DNA of 57,244 bases from an uncultured Prevotella sp. (GTDB lineage Bacteria > Bacteroidota > Bacteroidia > Bacteroidales > Bacteroidaceae): the NCBI GenBank assembly GCA_900540375.1, contig UQFS01000024.1, positions 1 through 57,244 of the forward strand, given 5' to 3'. A program made the position numbers and the translations under genes. Under the pieces are notes generated by a model that worked only from the letters and a program-made list of their open reading frames with translations, ran no database searches and was not told the origin of the DNA. Below, piece after piece: positions 32,734-42,385 of this stretch; positions within the stretch are counted from its first letter, which is position 1; each line of letters starts with the position of its first letter.

Positions 32734-34668
32734 ATGAAAAAGATAAAACTATATATAGGGGTGTTGTGTGCTTCGCTGTCTTTGACACTCGCGCAGACCA
32801 GCTGCACCGACTACCTCGACAAGGCACCCGACAGCGACATCTCGGATAAGGATGCCTTCAAGGACTTCCAGAATTTCCAGGGATTCACCGAGGAACTCTA
32901 TAACTGCATTCCTGAGTTTGACAAAGGCTATTGGACCAACTCATGGAACTGGGGCGAAGATGAACTGCAAAATGTAGGTATCAACTACCACATGGTCTAT
33001 AAGATTGACCAGGGCGACTTTTGGGGCTGGCAGAGCAGTCACGACGGTTGGCAGAGTGGATGGATGGACCGCAACAGTTTCAACACATCCGGCGACCGCT
33101 TTGCTCATTCGCTGGTGCCGGGATGCTGGTACGGTATCCGCAAGGCCAACCTCGGTTTGGCCAACATCGACAACTTCGTGGGCACACAGGAAGAGAAGAA
33201 TCTCATCATGGGACAGCTCTATTTCTTCCGCGGCTGGTTTCACTTCCAGCTCATGCAGTACTTCGGTGGTCTGCCTTATATAGATAAGGTGTTACCCGCC
33301 GACCAGGAGCTCCGCGAGCCGCGCCTGAGCTATCAGGAGTGTGCCGAGAAGGCTGCTGAGGATCTGCGCAAGGCCGCTGACCTGCTGCCCGTGAACTGGG
33401 ACAACACGACAGTGGGTAAGAACACACTCGGCAAAAACCAGCTGCGCGTGACCAAGATTGCCGCTTTGGCCTATTTAGGCAAGGATCTGCTCTGGGCCGG
33501 TTCACCGCTGATGAACAAGGTAAGCACAGGCAATGCCAGCTATAACCAGGATTTCTGCAAGCGTGCCGCTGAGGCCTTCGGCGAGGCACTCGCCATGGTG
33601 GAGAGCGGACAGACACAGTATGGCCTGCTGCCGATGAAGGACTATGGCAAGAACTTCTATTCCATCGACGACAATGGCAAGATACCCGGACAGAGCGCCG
33701 ATGGCTCCGTCACTGAGGCCATCTTCCGTGGCCCGCTCTTCAACGGCGACTGGAACGTGACCAACTGGGGACTCTCGAAGCAGTTTTGTGCCGTCAACAG
33801 CGACCTCGACAACACGGGCGTGCTGACGCTCCCCACTGCCAACTATGTCAACTATTATGGCATGGCCAACGGACTGCCCCTCGATGATCCGCAGAGTGGT
33901 TTTGATCCTACTCATCCTTGGAAGGGCCGTGACCCGCGCTTCTACAACGATATCCGTTTCGACGGTGAGAAGATCTTCAAGAGCAACGACGTTGCCAAGC
34001 ACGAAGTGCACACAGCAGAGGCAATCAGTGCTGATCCCGCCAAGTCGATCCGCTACGCCGATCTGCAGACAGGCGGCATGTACCGCAGTGTCGACAAAGG
34101 CAGCCGTACGGGCTATCTGCTCTATAAGTTCATTGACAACAGCTGCAATAAACTCGACGACGGCTATGGCTGGAGCCACCACTTCCTGATTCACCTGCCT
34201 TGGATGCGCCTGAGCGATGTCTGTCTGATGTATGCCGAGGCTGCCGCAGAGGCCATGGGTTCGGCAAACGCAAAGGTGGGACAGTGCCCGCTGACGGCTC
34301 TGGAGGCTGTCAACAAGGTGCGCGCCCGTGCCGGCGTAGACCGTGTGGCTGCCAAATACGCTTCTTCTCTCGATGGCTTCATGAGCGAGATTCGCCGTGA
34401 GCGTGCCGTGGAACTGGCCTATGAGGGGCACCGCTTCAACGACCTGCGCCGCTGGCTTCTCCTCGACAAGTATCCTTACACCATCAAGACCTCACAGGAG
34501 TTCAAGCGCGTGAAATGTGACCTCGAGCACCCGGAGAACAACGAGGTGTCGGGCTTCACACAGAAAGTCATTCTCACCCGCAACTTCTCTGAGAAGCACT
34601 ACTGGCTGCCGCTGAAGAAGAGCGACGTGAGCATCTATCCGGAGTTTAAGCAGAACCCAGGATGGTGA
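32734..34668 (+). CDS. xusB: SusD-like surface glycan-binding lipoprotein (XusB)
   Basis: 644 residues. Lipoprotein signal with Cys near 23 (LAQTSCTDYLDKAPDSD). The TPR-based RagB/SusD fold is visible: LIMGQLYFFRGWFHFQLMQY with YFGGLPYID, ARAGVDRVAAKY, RRERAVELAYEGHRFNDLRR, and a C-terminal WLPLKKSDVSIYPEFKQNPG. SusD proteins lid the SusC barrel and bind the glycan. It starts 14 bp after xusA and is its expected partner. Confidence 0.9.
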   Translation: MKKIKLYIGVLCASLSLTLAQTSCTDYLDKAPDSDISDKDAFKDFQNFQGFTEELYNCIPEFDKGYWTNSWNWGEDELQNVGINYHMVYKIDQGDFWGWQSSHDGWQSGWMDRNSFNTSGDRFAHSLVPGCWYGIRKANLGLANIDNFVGTQEEKNLIMGQLYFFRGWFHFQLMQYFGGLPYIDKVLPADQELREPRLSYQECAEKAAEDLRKAADLLPVNWDNTTVGKNTLGKNQLRVTKIAALAYLGKDLLWAGSPLMNKVSTGNASYNQDFCKRAAEAFGEALAMVESGQTQYGLLPMKDYGKNFYSIDDNGKIPGQSADGSVTEAIFRGPLFNGDWNVTNWGLSKQFCAVNSDLDNTGVLTLPTANYVNYYGMANGLPLDDPQSGFDPTHPWKGRDPRFYNDIRFDGEKIFKSNDVAKHEVHTAEAISADPAKSIRYADLQTGGMYRSVDKGSRTGYLLYKFIDNSCNKLDDGYGWSHHFLIHLPWMRLSDVCLMYAEAAAEAMGSANAKVGQCPLTALEAVNKVRARAGVDRVAAKYASSLDGFMSEIRRERAVELAYEGHRFNDLRRWLLLDKYPYTIKTSQEFKRVKCDLEHPENNEVSGFTQKVILTRNFSEKHYWLPLKKSDVSIYPEFKQNPGW

Positions 34669-34738
34669 TTCCCTATAAGAACTGAAAAAGTAAAAGGGTA
34701 AAAAAGTAAAAAGGTAAAACTTCAAACCTTAGCGTTCA

Positions 34739-37570
34739 ATGAATAATCCAAAAACATATAAGACAAATGTTCTGACGTTCGCCATGCTTGCCATGTCTGC
34801 TACGGCTCTCGGACAGACCGTTGCCGACTCCACACAAGTCAACGTGGCTTTCGGCTCCAAGGCGAAATCAGAACTCATGGGCGGTGTCTCGGCCATTGAC
34901 ATGGTGGACTTGACTCGCAAAAACTATAACACCTACAGCCTCGACGCACTTCAGGCCTATGCCGGTGGCTACACGGGGCAGTTGTGGAACATGGGCGATG
35001 CCCTCGTGATCGTCGACGGTGTGCCCCGTGACGCCAACAACGTGCTGCCCACCGAGATTGAGCAGATCACCTTCCTCAAGTCGGCCAGTGCCGTGGCCCT
35101 CTACGGCAGCCGGGCTGCCAAGGGTGCCGTGCTGATCACCACCAAGCGTGGACGCACCGACGGACTGAAAGTCAGCGTTCGCGGCAATGTCAGTCTCTTC
35201 ACACCGAAAGAATATCCTACCTATCTCGGTGCCGCTCAGTACATGAGTCTCTACAACGAGGCCTTGGCCAACGACGGCAAGAGTCCGGTATACACCGACG
35301 AGGACATCTACAACCATGCCTCGGGACGCAATCCCTATCGCTGTCCCAGCATCGACTTCTTCTCAAAAGACTACCTCAAGAAAGCCTACACACGCTATGA
35401 CGGCAACGCTGAGTTTGAGGGCGGCGGCAAGTTCGCACACTTCTATGCCAACATCGGACTGTATCATATCGGAGACCTCATCAAGTTCGGCGAGGGTAAG
35501 CACAACCATACCAACCGACTCAACGTGCGTGGTAACATCGACCTGAAGCTCAACGATTGGATCACAGGTTGGGTAGATGCCAACGCCACCTTCTATGACC
35601 TGCGCACCGACCGCAGCAATTACTGGAGCCAGAGTGCCTCTCTGCGGCCCACAAGCCAGTATCCGCTCACACCGCTGATCCCCATCGATATGATGAATCC
35701 CGACGTGCAGGAGATGCAGAAGATGATCTCCAACAGCAACTATGTCGTTGACGGAAAGTATATGCTCGGCGGTACGCAGAGCCAGCAGACCAATCCTTTT
35801 GCAGCCATGTATGCGGCCGGATACAACACCTATACCAGCCGTCAGCTGCAGTTCGACGCAGGCATCAACTTCAATCTCGACAAAGTGCTCCAAGGACTGA
35901 GCTTCAAGACACATGCTGCCATCGACTACGCTACATCGTATAATAGTAGTATACGGAACGACTATTCCACCTATGAGCCCGTCTGGACAAACATGAATGG
36001 CAAGGATGAAATCATCGGGCTGAAAAAATACGGCATAGATAAGCACACGGGCACAAAGACGGTGAGTGACTCCAAGACGGCGCAGACCATCTTCTTCTCC
36101 GGTCAGTTTGACTACAATCGACAGTTTGGACTGCATGCTGTAGACGCTACGTTACTGGCCCATGGCTATCAGATGACTACCACGGGAGAATATCACCGCA
36201 CAAGCAACGCCAACCTCGGACTGAACGTAGACTATAACTACGACCGCCGCTACTACGCCAATCTGGCCATGGCTGCCATCCACTCCGCCAAGCTGGCTGC
36301 GGGACATCGCGAAGCCCTCTCACCTGTGGGTGCCATTGCCTGGCGAGTGAGCCGTGAGAAATGGATGAAGCCGACGGAGTCGTGGCTCGACGACTTGAAG
36401 CTCAACGCCTCCTACGGTGTCATCAACGAGGATCTCGACATCGAGAAATACTATATGTACGACGATGTCTTCACCGCCACCGGTACTTGGTGGGGGTGGA
36501 GTGAGAGTGCCAACGCCATGCAGACTTCCGACTCTCAGCGTGGCGGTAACAAAGACCTGGGCTTTGTCAAGCGTAAGGAACTGCGCTTCGGCCTCGATGC
36601 TTCTTTCGGCAAGGGACTCGTCCGACTCAATGCCAACTACTACAACGTGAAGTTCGACGGACTGCTCATCACGCCGGAGACGCTCTACCCGAGCTATTTC
36701 CATACCTATTATCCCGTGTCGACGTTCCTGCCGTATATCAACTACAACGCGCAGCGTCGCAGTGGTTTCGACTTCACCATCGACGTGCATAAGCAGGTCG
36801 GTGACGTGGATCTCAGCGGTGGCATCACCGGGATGACCTACACATCGAAGAACACCAAGGTGAGTGAGAATGTGGAGTATGACTGGCAGAAGAGCGAGGG
36901 TGCCCGCATTGACGCGCTCCGCGGCTATCGCTGCTTAGGCTTCATCACCGAGGATGATGTGGTGCGCGGCGCTGACGGAAAGATCACCGGATACAAGGAC
37001 GGCGTGGCTGTCATCAACAGCAACACCAAGCCCGGTGACTTGAAATACAAGGACATGAACGGTGACGGACTCATCGACAGCCGTGACCAGGTGGTGCTCG
37101 GACACTGGACTCCGAACTTCTATCTCGGATTTCACTTCACTGCGAAGTACAAGGGTTTTACCTTCTTCATGAACTGGACCGGCAACTTTGGTGGCATGGG
37201 TGTGAAGAACAACAGCTATGAATGGTGCTACGGCGACAGTAAGTACAGTGATGTAGTGCTCGGACGCTGGACACCTGAGACCGCCGCCACAGCCACCTAT
37301 CCCCGGTTGACTACTGAGGGTGGTGAGCTCAACTTCGTGACCTCTGATTTCTGGACCTACAAGACCGATGCAGTCCGACTCAACAAGGTGCAATTGACCT
37401 ATGACCTTCCTGAGAATCTCTTTCAAGGAAAGTGGGTCAAAGGACTGAGTGTCTATCTCAGCGGCAGCAATTTGCTCACCATCTCCGGCGAGCGGAAATA
37501 CATGGAGACCAACGTGGGGTCGTTCCCGCAGGTCCGTTTCTATAATCTCGGTGCAAAGGTTAACTTCTAA
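34739..37570 (+). CDS. xusC: Second SusC-like transporter, without the N-terminal CPD domain (XusC)
   Basis: 943 residues. After the signal peptide (to about LGQ) it goes almost at once to a TonB-box-like VNVAFGSKAKSELMGGVSAI and the plug (ALQAYAGGYTGQL, DALVIVDGVPRDANNVLPTE, SASAVALYGSRAAKGAVLIT); the carboxypeptidase-D-like domain of XusA is missing. The rest is barrel, ending FYNLGAKVNF. This short form is the known character of the second SusC in xylan loci. Preceded by a 70-bp gap with AAAAAGTAAAA-type repeats. Confidence 0.88.
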   Translation: MNNPKTYKTNVLTFAMLAMSATALGQTVADSTQVNVAFGSKAKSELMGGVSAIDMVDLTRKNYNTYSLDALQAYAGGYTGQLWNMGDALVIVDGVPRDANNVLPTEIEQITFLKSASAVALYGSRAAKGAVLITTKRGRTDGLKVSVRGNVSLFTPKEYPTYLGAAQYMSLYNEALANDGKSPVYTDEDIYNHASGRNPYRCPSIDFFSKDYLKKAYTRYDGNAEFEGGGKFAHFYANIGLYHIGDLIKFGEGKHNHTNRLNVRGNIDLKLNDWITGWVDANATFYDLRTDRSNYWSQSASLRPTSQYPLTPLIPIDMMNPDVQEMQKMISNSNYVVDGKYMLGGTQSQQTNPFAAMYAAGYNTYTSRQLQFDAGINFNLDKVLQGLSFKTHAAIDYATSYNSSIRNDYSTYEPVWTNMNGKDEIIGLKKYGIDKHTGTKTVSDSKTAQTIFFSGQFDYNRQFGLHAVDATLLAHGYQMTTTGEYHRTSNANLGLNVDYNYDRRYYANLAMAAIHSAKLAAGHREALSPVGAIAWRVSREKWMKPTESWLDDLKLNASYGVINEDLDIEKYYMYDDVFTATGTWWGWSESANAMQTSDSQRGGNKDLGFVKRKELRFGLDASFGKGLVRLNANYYNVKFDGLLITPETLYPSYFHTYYPVSTFLPYINYNAQRRSGFDFTIDVHKQVGDVDLSGGITGMTYTSKNTKVSENVEYDWQKSEGARIDALRGYRCLGFITEDDVVRGADGKITGYKDGVAVINSNTKPGDLKYKDMNGDGLIDSRDQVVLGHWTPNFYLGFHFTAKYKGFTFFMNWTGNFGGMGVKNNSYEWCYGDSKYSDVVLGRWTPETAATATYPRLTTEGGELNFVTSDFWTYKTDAVRLNKVQLTYDLPENLFQGKWVKGLSVYLSGSNLLTISGERKYMETNVGSFPQVRFYNLGAKVNF

Positions 37571-37583
37571 TTCTTCTGTCATC

Positions 37584-39365
37584 ATGAAAACAAGAAAATA
37601 TAAATATCTCTTTCTCGTGGCGGCCCTCGGTCTTACGCTCACTTCCTGCGACGACCTCTTTGAACCCGCCAAGGAAAACAACCTCGGCATTGACTACATG
37701 GACAAGGACGCGTCCTACGCCGAGGGTGTGCTCGGCAATGCCTACACGCGCATTCCCTGCGGCAGCTTTCCCTTCAGCGAGGTGGGCACAGACGATGCCG
37801 TGAGCAACGATGCTACCAACAACTGGCGCAAGCTCGCCGGCGGTACCTGGACCTCAAACAACAACCCCACGGAGCGCTGGCGTGACTGCCGGGCCGGTAT
37901 CATGTATGTCAATCTCTTCCTCAGTCGTGTTGACGGTGTGCACTGGGCTGATGATGACGTGGCCCGTCGTCTCTATGCTTGTCGTGAGAAGGGTGAGGCC
38001 TTTGGCATGCGTGCCATGTTTATGTACTATCTGTTGCAGGCTCATGCCGGATACGACGAGAGCGGACAGCTCCTCGGTGTGCCTGTCGTCACCACGCCGG
38101 AGGGTGCTTCCAGCAACTTCAACGTGCCGCGCAATACCTTTGAGGAGTGCATGAAGGCTTTCTACGCCGACTGCGACTCAGCACTCGCCCTGCTGCCCGA
38201 CAAATATGTCGACATCACCTCCGACGCCAGTATTCCGGCTTATTACAAGAAGATGGGTGCTGATGTGGACCGCATGAACCGCGTCTTTGGCGTGAAGTTC
38301 AACGGACGTATGGATGCTTCCATCGTCAAGGCTTTCCGCTCCAAGGCTGCCCTGCTCGCTGCCAGTCCGGCTTTCTCGGCTGCTTCCGGCACCAACTATC
38401 AGCAGGCTGCTGACTACGCTGCGCAGGTGCTCGACGCCATCGGCGGCATCAGCGGCATGGATCCCAACGGATGGACATGGTATGCCAACGGCAGTGAGAT
38501 CGATGCGCTCTCCAACGGCGCTAACCCCAAAGAGGTGATGTGGCGCGGTGAGAAATCGCAGAATAACGACTGGGAGACCGACAACTATCCTCCTTCGCTC
38601 TACGGAAAGGGTCGCATCAACCCTACACAGAACTTTGTGAATGCCTTTCCCACAGCCAATGGATACCCCGTCACTGACCCGCGCAGTGGGTACGATGCCA
38701 AGAATCCTTATGCCAACCGTGACCCGCGTCTGACAGCCTACGTAGTAGTAGACGGCGGACAGGTCGGTGTGAACAACACCAAGATCAATACCGAGGTGGG
38801 ATCAGGTAAGGATGGTATCAACACGGAAGTGGGCAGCTCCACGCGCACTGGTTACTATTTGCGTAAGCTGCTCCGCCAGGATATCAATCTCGATCCGAAG
38901 GTCAACAGCAAACAGTATCACTACACACCGCGTATCCGCTACACCGAGATCTTCCTCAACTACGCTGAGGCTGCCAATGAGGCTTTCGGCCCGAAAGGTA
39001 CTGGCACGCACAGCTACTCGGCCTACGACGTCATCAAGGCGATCCGCCATCGTGCCGGCATCACCGACGACAGCTATCTCGACGAGTGTGCGCAGTCCAA
39101 GGACAAGATGCGTGAGCTCATCCGTAACGAGCGCCGCATCGAGCTCTCCTTCGAAGGCTTCCGCTTCTGGGATCTCCGTCGCTGGAAGGCTCCGCTCACC
39201 ACGGAGGCAAAGGGTATGAGCATCACGGCCGACAAGGAAGGCAACAAGATATATACTCCCGTTGACGTGGAGGCTCGCGACTATAAAGACTACATGTACT
39301 ATGGTCCGATTCCCTATTCCGAGGTACTGAAATTCACGGAATTGAAACAAAACAAGGGCTGGTAA
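37584..39365 (+). CDS. xusD: Second SusD-like lipoprotein (XusD)
   Basis: 593 residues from MKTRKYKYLFLVAALGLTLT with lipidated Cys near 23 (LTSCDDLFEP; the acidic residues right after Cys resemble a Bacteroidota surface-export signal). SusD features: GEAFGMRAMFMYYLLQAHAG, RSKAALLAASPAFSAASG, YAEAANEAFGP, RELIRNERRIELSFEGFRFW and DLRRWKAPL. It begins 14 bp after xusC and is its partner. A hairpin follows before xusE. The start at 37584 is chosen because the longer reading frame overlaps xusC and lacks a signal peptide. Confidence 0.88.
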   Translation: MKTRKYKYLFLVAALGLTLTSCDDLFEPAKENNLGIDYMDKDASYAEGVLGNAYTRIPCGSFPFSEVGTDDAVSNDATNNWRKLAGGTWTSNNNPTERWRDCRAGIMYVNLFLSRVDGVHWADDDVARRLYACREKGEAFGMRAMFMYYLLQAHAGYDESGQLLGVPVVTTPEGASSNFNVPRNTFEECMKAFYADCDSALALLPDKYVDITSDASIPAYYKKMGADVDRMNRVFGVKFNGRMDASIVKAFRSKAALLAASPAFSAASGTNYQQAADYAAQVLDAIGGISGMDPNGWTWYANGSEIDALSNGANPKEVMWRGEKSQNNDWETDNYPPSLYGKGRINPTQNFVNAFPTANGYPVTDPRSGYDAKNPYANRDPRLTAYVVVDGGQVGVNNTKINTEVGSGKDGINTEVGSSTRTGYYLRKLLRQDINLDPKVNSKQYHYTPRIRYTEIFLNYAEAANEAFGPKGTGTHSYSAYDVIKAIRHRAGITDDSYLDECAQSKDKMRELIRNERRIELSFEGFRFWDLRRWKAPLTTEAKGMSITADKEGNKIYTPVDVEARDYKDYMYYGPIPYSEVLKFTELKQNKGW

Positions 39366-39379
39366 AGCTCATCCTCGCT

Positions 39380-39415
39380 CCGCTCACACCTTATTATATA
39401 TATAAGAGTGAGCGG
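39380..39415 (+). other. Intercistronic hairpin between xusD and xusE
   Basis: CCGCTCAC (39380-39387) pairs with GTGAGCGG (39408-39415) and CTTAT (39390-39394) with ATAAG (39402-39406). No T-run follows, so it is more likely an mRNA processing or stability element than a terminator. Confidence 0.6.
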
Positions 39416-39477
39416 GCAAGGGACAAAAACAAGATTATTCTACAACATCCTTCAAAACCATTCTGGAATTATTAAAT

Positions 39478-40458
39478 ATGATGATGAACAAGACTTTGAA
39501 AATGCTGGCGACGCTCGCCTTGCCATTGACGCTCGCTTTAGGCTTTGCCTCCTGCGAGAATGGCGACAAGGAATTTGACGACTATGACTACCAGACAGTC
39601 TACTTCGCACAGCAGAATCCGATACGTACCATCACCCTCGGCGAGGATGATGCCTTCCCCAACGACCTCGACAATCAGCATGAGTGCCAGTTGCAGGTGG
39701 TCGTCGGTGGCGTCTGGAAAAACAGCAAGAACCGCCACGTGAAGATTGCCGTGGACAACAGTCTCGTCGACAACCTGACGTTCGATGGTATCAACGGTGC
39801 GTCGTTTGCCAATACGGGCAAGCCCGTCATGGCTATGCCGCAGAATTACTATGAGCTGGAATCGACCGATGTGACCATCCCTGCAGGCAAGGTCCGCGGT
39901 AAGGTCAACGTGCATCTCACCGATGCCTTCTTCGCTGACCCCAGGTCGACGGAGGTGACCTATGTGCTGCCTGTACGCATCGTGTCTGCCGAAGACTCTA
40001 TCCTGAAGGGTCAGGACTACACGCTCTATGCCATCACCTATAAGAATCCCTATGCCGGAAACTGGATTGTTACCAACGACGGCAGCGTCGTGACGCTGAC
40101 TACGCTGTCGTTGAGCCAGGCGTCTTATCCTCATTCTGAGGTGGTAAAGGTTGACGGGAAGGAGAAAGCACTCGACGGCACTGTAGTCATGACGGTTGGC
40201 AACGACGGCACGGTAACTTTCTCCACCACATCGCAGGACTGCACGGTGATGGGTAACGGCAAGTGGACATCGCTCGGCGCTAAGAAAGATACTTCAAAGA
40301 AATGGGGTGACAAAGACCGTGACCTCTTTGAAGTGAAGTACACCATCACTTATAAGTACACCGACGGTGGACAGACCAAGACACTCGTCAAGGACTATGA
40401 CGAGAAACTGGTGATGCAGACACGCGGCAATAAGATGCAGACTTTCTCTACCAAGTAA
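39478..40458 (+). CDS. xusE: Xylan-locus surface lipoprotein XusE (DUF1735/DUF5627)
   Basis: 326 residues; ATG codons at 39478, 39481 and 39484 are all possible. Lipobox FASC near 28, followed by ENGDKEFDDYD. N-terminal DUF1735-like domain at about 35-180 (YQTVYFAQQNPIRTITLGED, RHVKIAVDNSLVDNLTF, TIPAGKVRGKVNVHLTDAFF, YVLPVRIVSAEDSILKGQDY), then a DUF5627-like C-terminal domain from about 195 (NPYAGNWIV... to the end). Such proteins are thought to be surface glycan-binding proteins. Position between xusD and xyn10C matches XusE. Confidence 0.85.
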   Translation: MMMNKTLKMLATLALPLTLALGFASCENGDKEFDDYDYQTVYFAQQNPIRTITLGEDDAFPNDLDNQHECQLQVVVGGVWKNSKNRHVKIAVDNSLVDNLTFDGINGASFANTGKPVMAMPQNYYELESTDVTIPAGKVRGKVNVHLTDAFFADPRSTEVTYVLPVRIVSAEDSILKGQDYTLYAITYKNPYAGNWIVTNDGSVVTLTTLSLSQASYPHSEVVKVDGKEKALDGTVVMTVGNDGTVTFSTTSQDCTVMGNGKWTSLGAKKDTSKKWGDKDRDLFEVKYTITYKYTDGGQTKTLVKDYDEKLVMQTRGNKMQTFSTK

Positions 40459-40475
40459 ATTATTCAGACCTGACT

Positions 40476-42158
40476 ATGAACAAATCTATATTATTCATCG
40501 CGGCGGCAGCACTGATGCTCTCAGCCTGCGCCGACGACAATGTGCCGGGATTCAGCACCGATGAGCCTGCAAGCCTGTTGGCACAGGACAGCCTCAACGC
40601 GCTGGCACCACTGAAAGAATATGTGGATACCGTGAAATATCCCAACTTCATCCTCGGTGGCGGCACTTCTGCCGCACCTTTTAATGAGTGTGGAAAAGTC
40701 TATGCCTTTGACAAAGCCAACTTCAAGGAGGTGGTCACGGGCAATGCCTTCAAGTATGCCTCTGTGGTGAAGTCCGACGGAACCATGGACTTCAGTACCG
40801 TGCAAGCCTTTGTGAAGAATGCTACAAAGGCAGGATTGAGCGTTTACGGACACACGCTCTGCTGGCACTCGCAGCAGCAGGTAGCTTATCTCAACGGACT
40901 GATCACGGATCCCAACGCCGCCAAGCATGTGCTGCATGTCAATATTCCTAAAGCAAAGACCAACCTGTGGGACTGGGAACTCTATGTCAATCCTACCAAA
41001 GAATTGGAAAGCGGTAAGACCTATACATTGAAAATGCGTGTGAAAGCTACTTCTGATTATCATGTCACCGTGTGGCCGCAAGGTGCTTCCACACAGTATT
41101 GGCCGACACCGTCTTTCGACGCTACCACGCAGTGGACCAATATCAATGCGTCGTTTGAGGCCAAGCAGGCCATCAAACAGATTCGCTTTGAGTTAGGTAC
41201 GTTCGGCGGAGAGATATGGATGGACGATGTGCAGTTGCTCGATCCCGACGGCAATAACCTGATTGGTGAAGGCTCGTTTGAGAACGGCACGATGGACGGA
41301 TGGTCAAAACCGTCGTGGCACAGCTATACGCTCAACATCGTCAACGATCCCGACCAGGGCGCTGATGCCGGCGGTATGACAGAGCAACAGAAGAAAGACA
41401 CGCTGACGTGGGCGCTCAACAACTTCATCTCGGGCATGATGAAAACCTGCAACGGTAAGGTCAAAGCTTGGGACGCTGTCAACGAGCCGATGAGCGACGC
41501 TGCTCCTTATGAACTGAAGACGGCAGGACGCGACGGCAGTGCCAAGGAGAACTTTTACTGGCAGGATCATCTCGGCAAGGACTATGTCCGTACGGTCATC
41601 CGCCTGGCTCGTAAGGCTGCCGGCGACTCGGTCAACCTGAAACTCTTCATCAATGACTATAATCTGGAGGCTGCCTATAACCAGAATGCTAAGTGCAAGG
41701 GCCTCATAGAGATGATCAAGTACTGGGAGAGCGACGGCGTGACGAAGATCGACGGTATCGGTTCGCAGATGCACGTCACGTGCAGTATGGATCCGAAGGT
41801 GCAGCAGGCTAACGAGGATGCTTATGTCAACATGCTCAAACTCTTGGCTGCTACGGGGAAGCTCGTGCGTATCTCTGAGCTCGACATGGGCGTGCAGGAT
41901 GCTAATCACAAGACGGTGAACACAGCAGACGTCACTCCTGAGATGCACAAACGCATGGCTGAGTACTATAAGTTCATTGTGGAGGAATACTTGGAGATCA
42001 TCCCTGTGGCTCAGCAGTACGGTATCTGTGTATGGGCTCCCACTGACAGCCCGAAGGGCAGTGGCTGGCGTGCCGATGAGCCTATCGGCCTTTGGAACGG
42101 TGACTATGTGCGAAAACCTGCCTACGCCGGTTTTGCTGAAGGCCTGCAAGGCAAGTAA
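40476..42158 (+). CDS. xyn10C: Endo-1,4-beta-xylanase, GH10 with inserted CBM (Xyn10C)
   Basis: 560 residues. Lipoprotein signal MNKSILFIAAAALMLSAC with ADDN following, so probably surface-exposed. The GH10 barrel is split: first strands at about 55-145 (FILGGGTSAAP, GLSVYGHTLCWHSQQ), a carbohydrate-binding insertion at about 155-290 (WDWELYVNPTKELESGKTYT, FELGTFGGEIWMDDVQLLDP), then the rest. Catalytic acid/base Glu337 (WDAVNEP) and nucleophile Glu468 (RISELDMG) are intact. The usual ENxMK stretch reads TGNAFK here. GH10 enzymes cut the xylan backbone. This split form is the hallmark of the xus cluster. Starts 17 bp after xusE; its 3' end is triplicated. Confidence 0.93.
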   Translation: MNKSILFIAAAALMLSACADDNVPGFSTDEPASLLAQDSLNALAPLKEYVDTVKYPNFILGGGTSAAPFNECGKVYAFDKANFKEVVTGNAFKYASVVKSDGTMDFSTVQAFVKNATKAGLSVYGHTLCWHSQQQVAYLNGLITDPNAAKHVLHVNIPKAKTNLWDWELYVNPTKELESGKTYTLKMRVKATSDYHVTVWPQGASTQYWPTPSFDATTQWTNINASFEAKQAIKQIRFELGTFGGEIWMDDVQLLDPDGNNLIGEGSFENGTMDGWSKPSWHSYTLNIVNDPDQGADAGGMTEQQKKDTLTWALNNFISGMMKTCNGKVKAWDAVNEPMSDAAPYELKTAGRDGSAKENFYWQDHLGKDYVRTVIRLARKAAGDSVNLKLFINDYNLEAAYNQNAKCKGLIEMIKYWESDGVTKIDGIGSQMHVTCSMDPKVQQANEDAYVNMLKLLAATGKLVRISELDMGVQDANHKTVNTADVTPEMHKRMAEYYKFIVEEYLEIIPVAQQYGICVWAPTDSPKGSGWRADEPIGLWNGDYVRKPAYAGFAEGLQGK

Positions 42159-42250
42159 TTGATCCTCAGCTTCCCTCGCAGTAGTGCAAGGGAAGTAATT
42201 GGTTCCCCCGCTTCCCTTTCAGAATGCCTGTCAGGCAAGTAATTGGCCCC
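42150..42250 (+). repeat. Degenerate triple repeat starting at the xyn10C stop codon
   Basis: G(G)(C/G)AAGTAATTG occurs at 42150, 42190 and 42234. The first copy holds the last codons (GGC AAG) and TAA stop of xyn10C. Units 1 and 2 also share a following GCTTCCCT block. A separate perfect stem GACGCTGC/GCAGCGTC lies at 42280-42298. Confidence 0.75.
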
Positions 42251-42318
42251 TTGCAGTAATCAACCGCTTAGTTCTGTAAGACGCTGCTGTGCAGCGTCCA
42301 CCAAGTGGAAGAAAAAAC

Positions 42319-42355
42319 AAAAAAGCCGCTGCACATCTTGTGCAACGGCTTTTTT
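42319..42355. terminator. Bidirectional terminator between xyn10C and the M6 peptidase gene
   Basis: AAAAAGCCG (42320-42328) pairs with CGGCTTTTT (42346-42354), with an inner TGCA/TGCA stem. A-run on one side and T-run on the other suit both converging genes. Confidence 0.85.
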
Positions 42356-42385
42356 AATCTTGCGCAGCGGTCTCTTGTATTGTCG

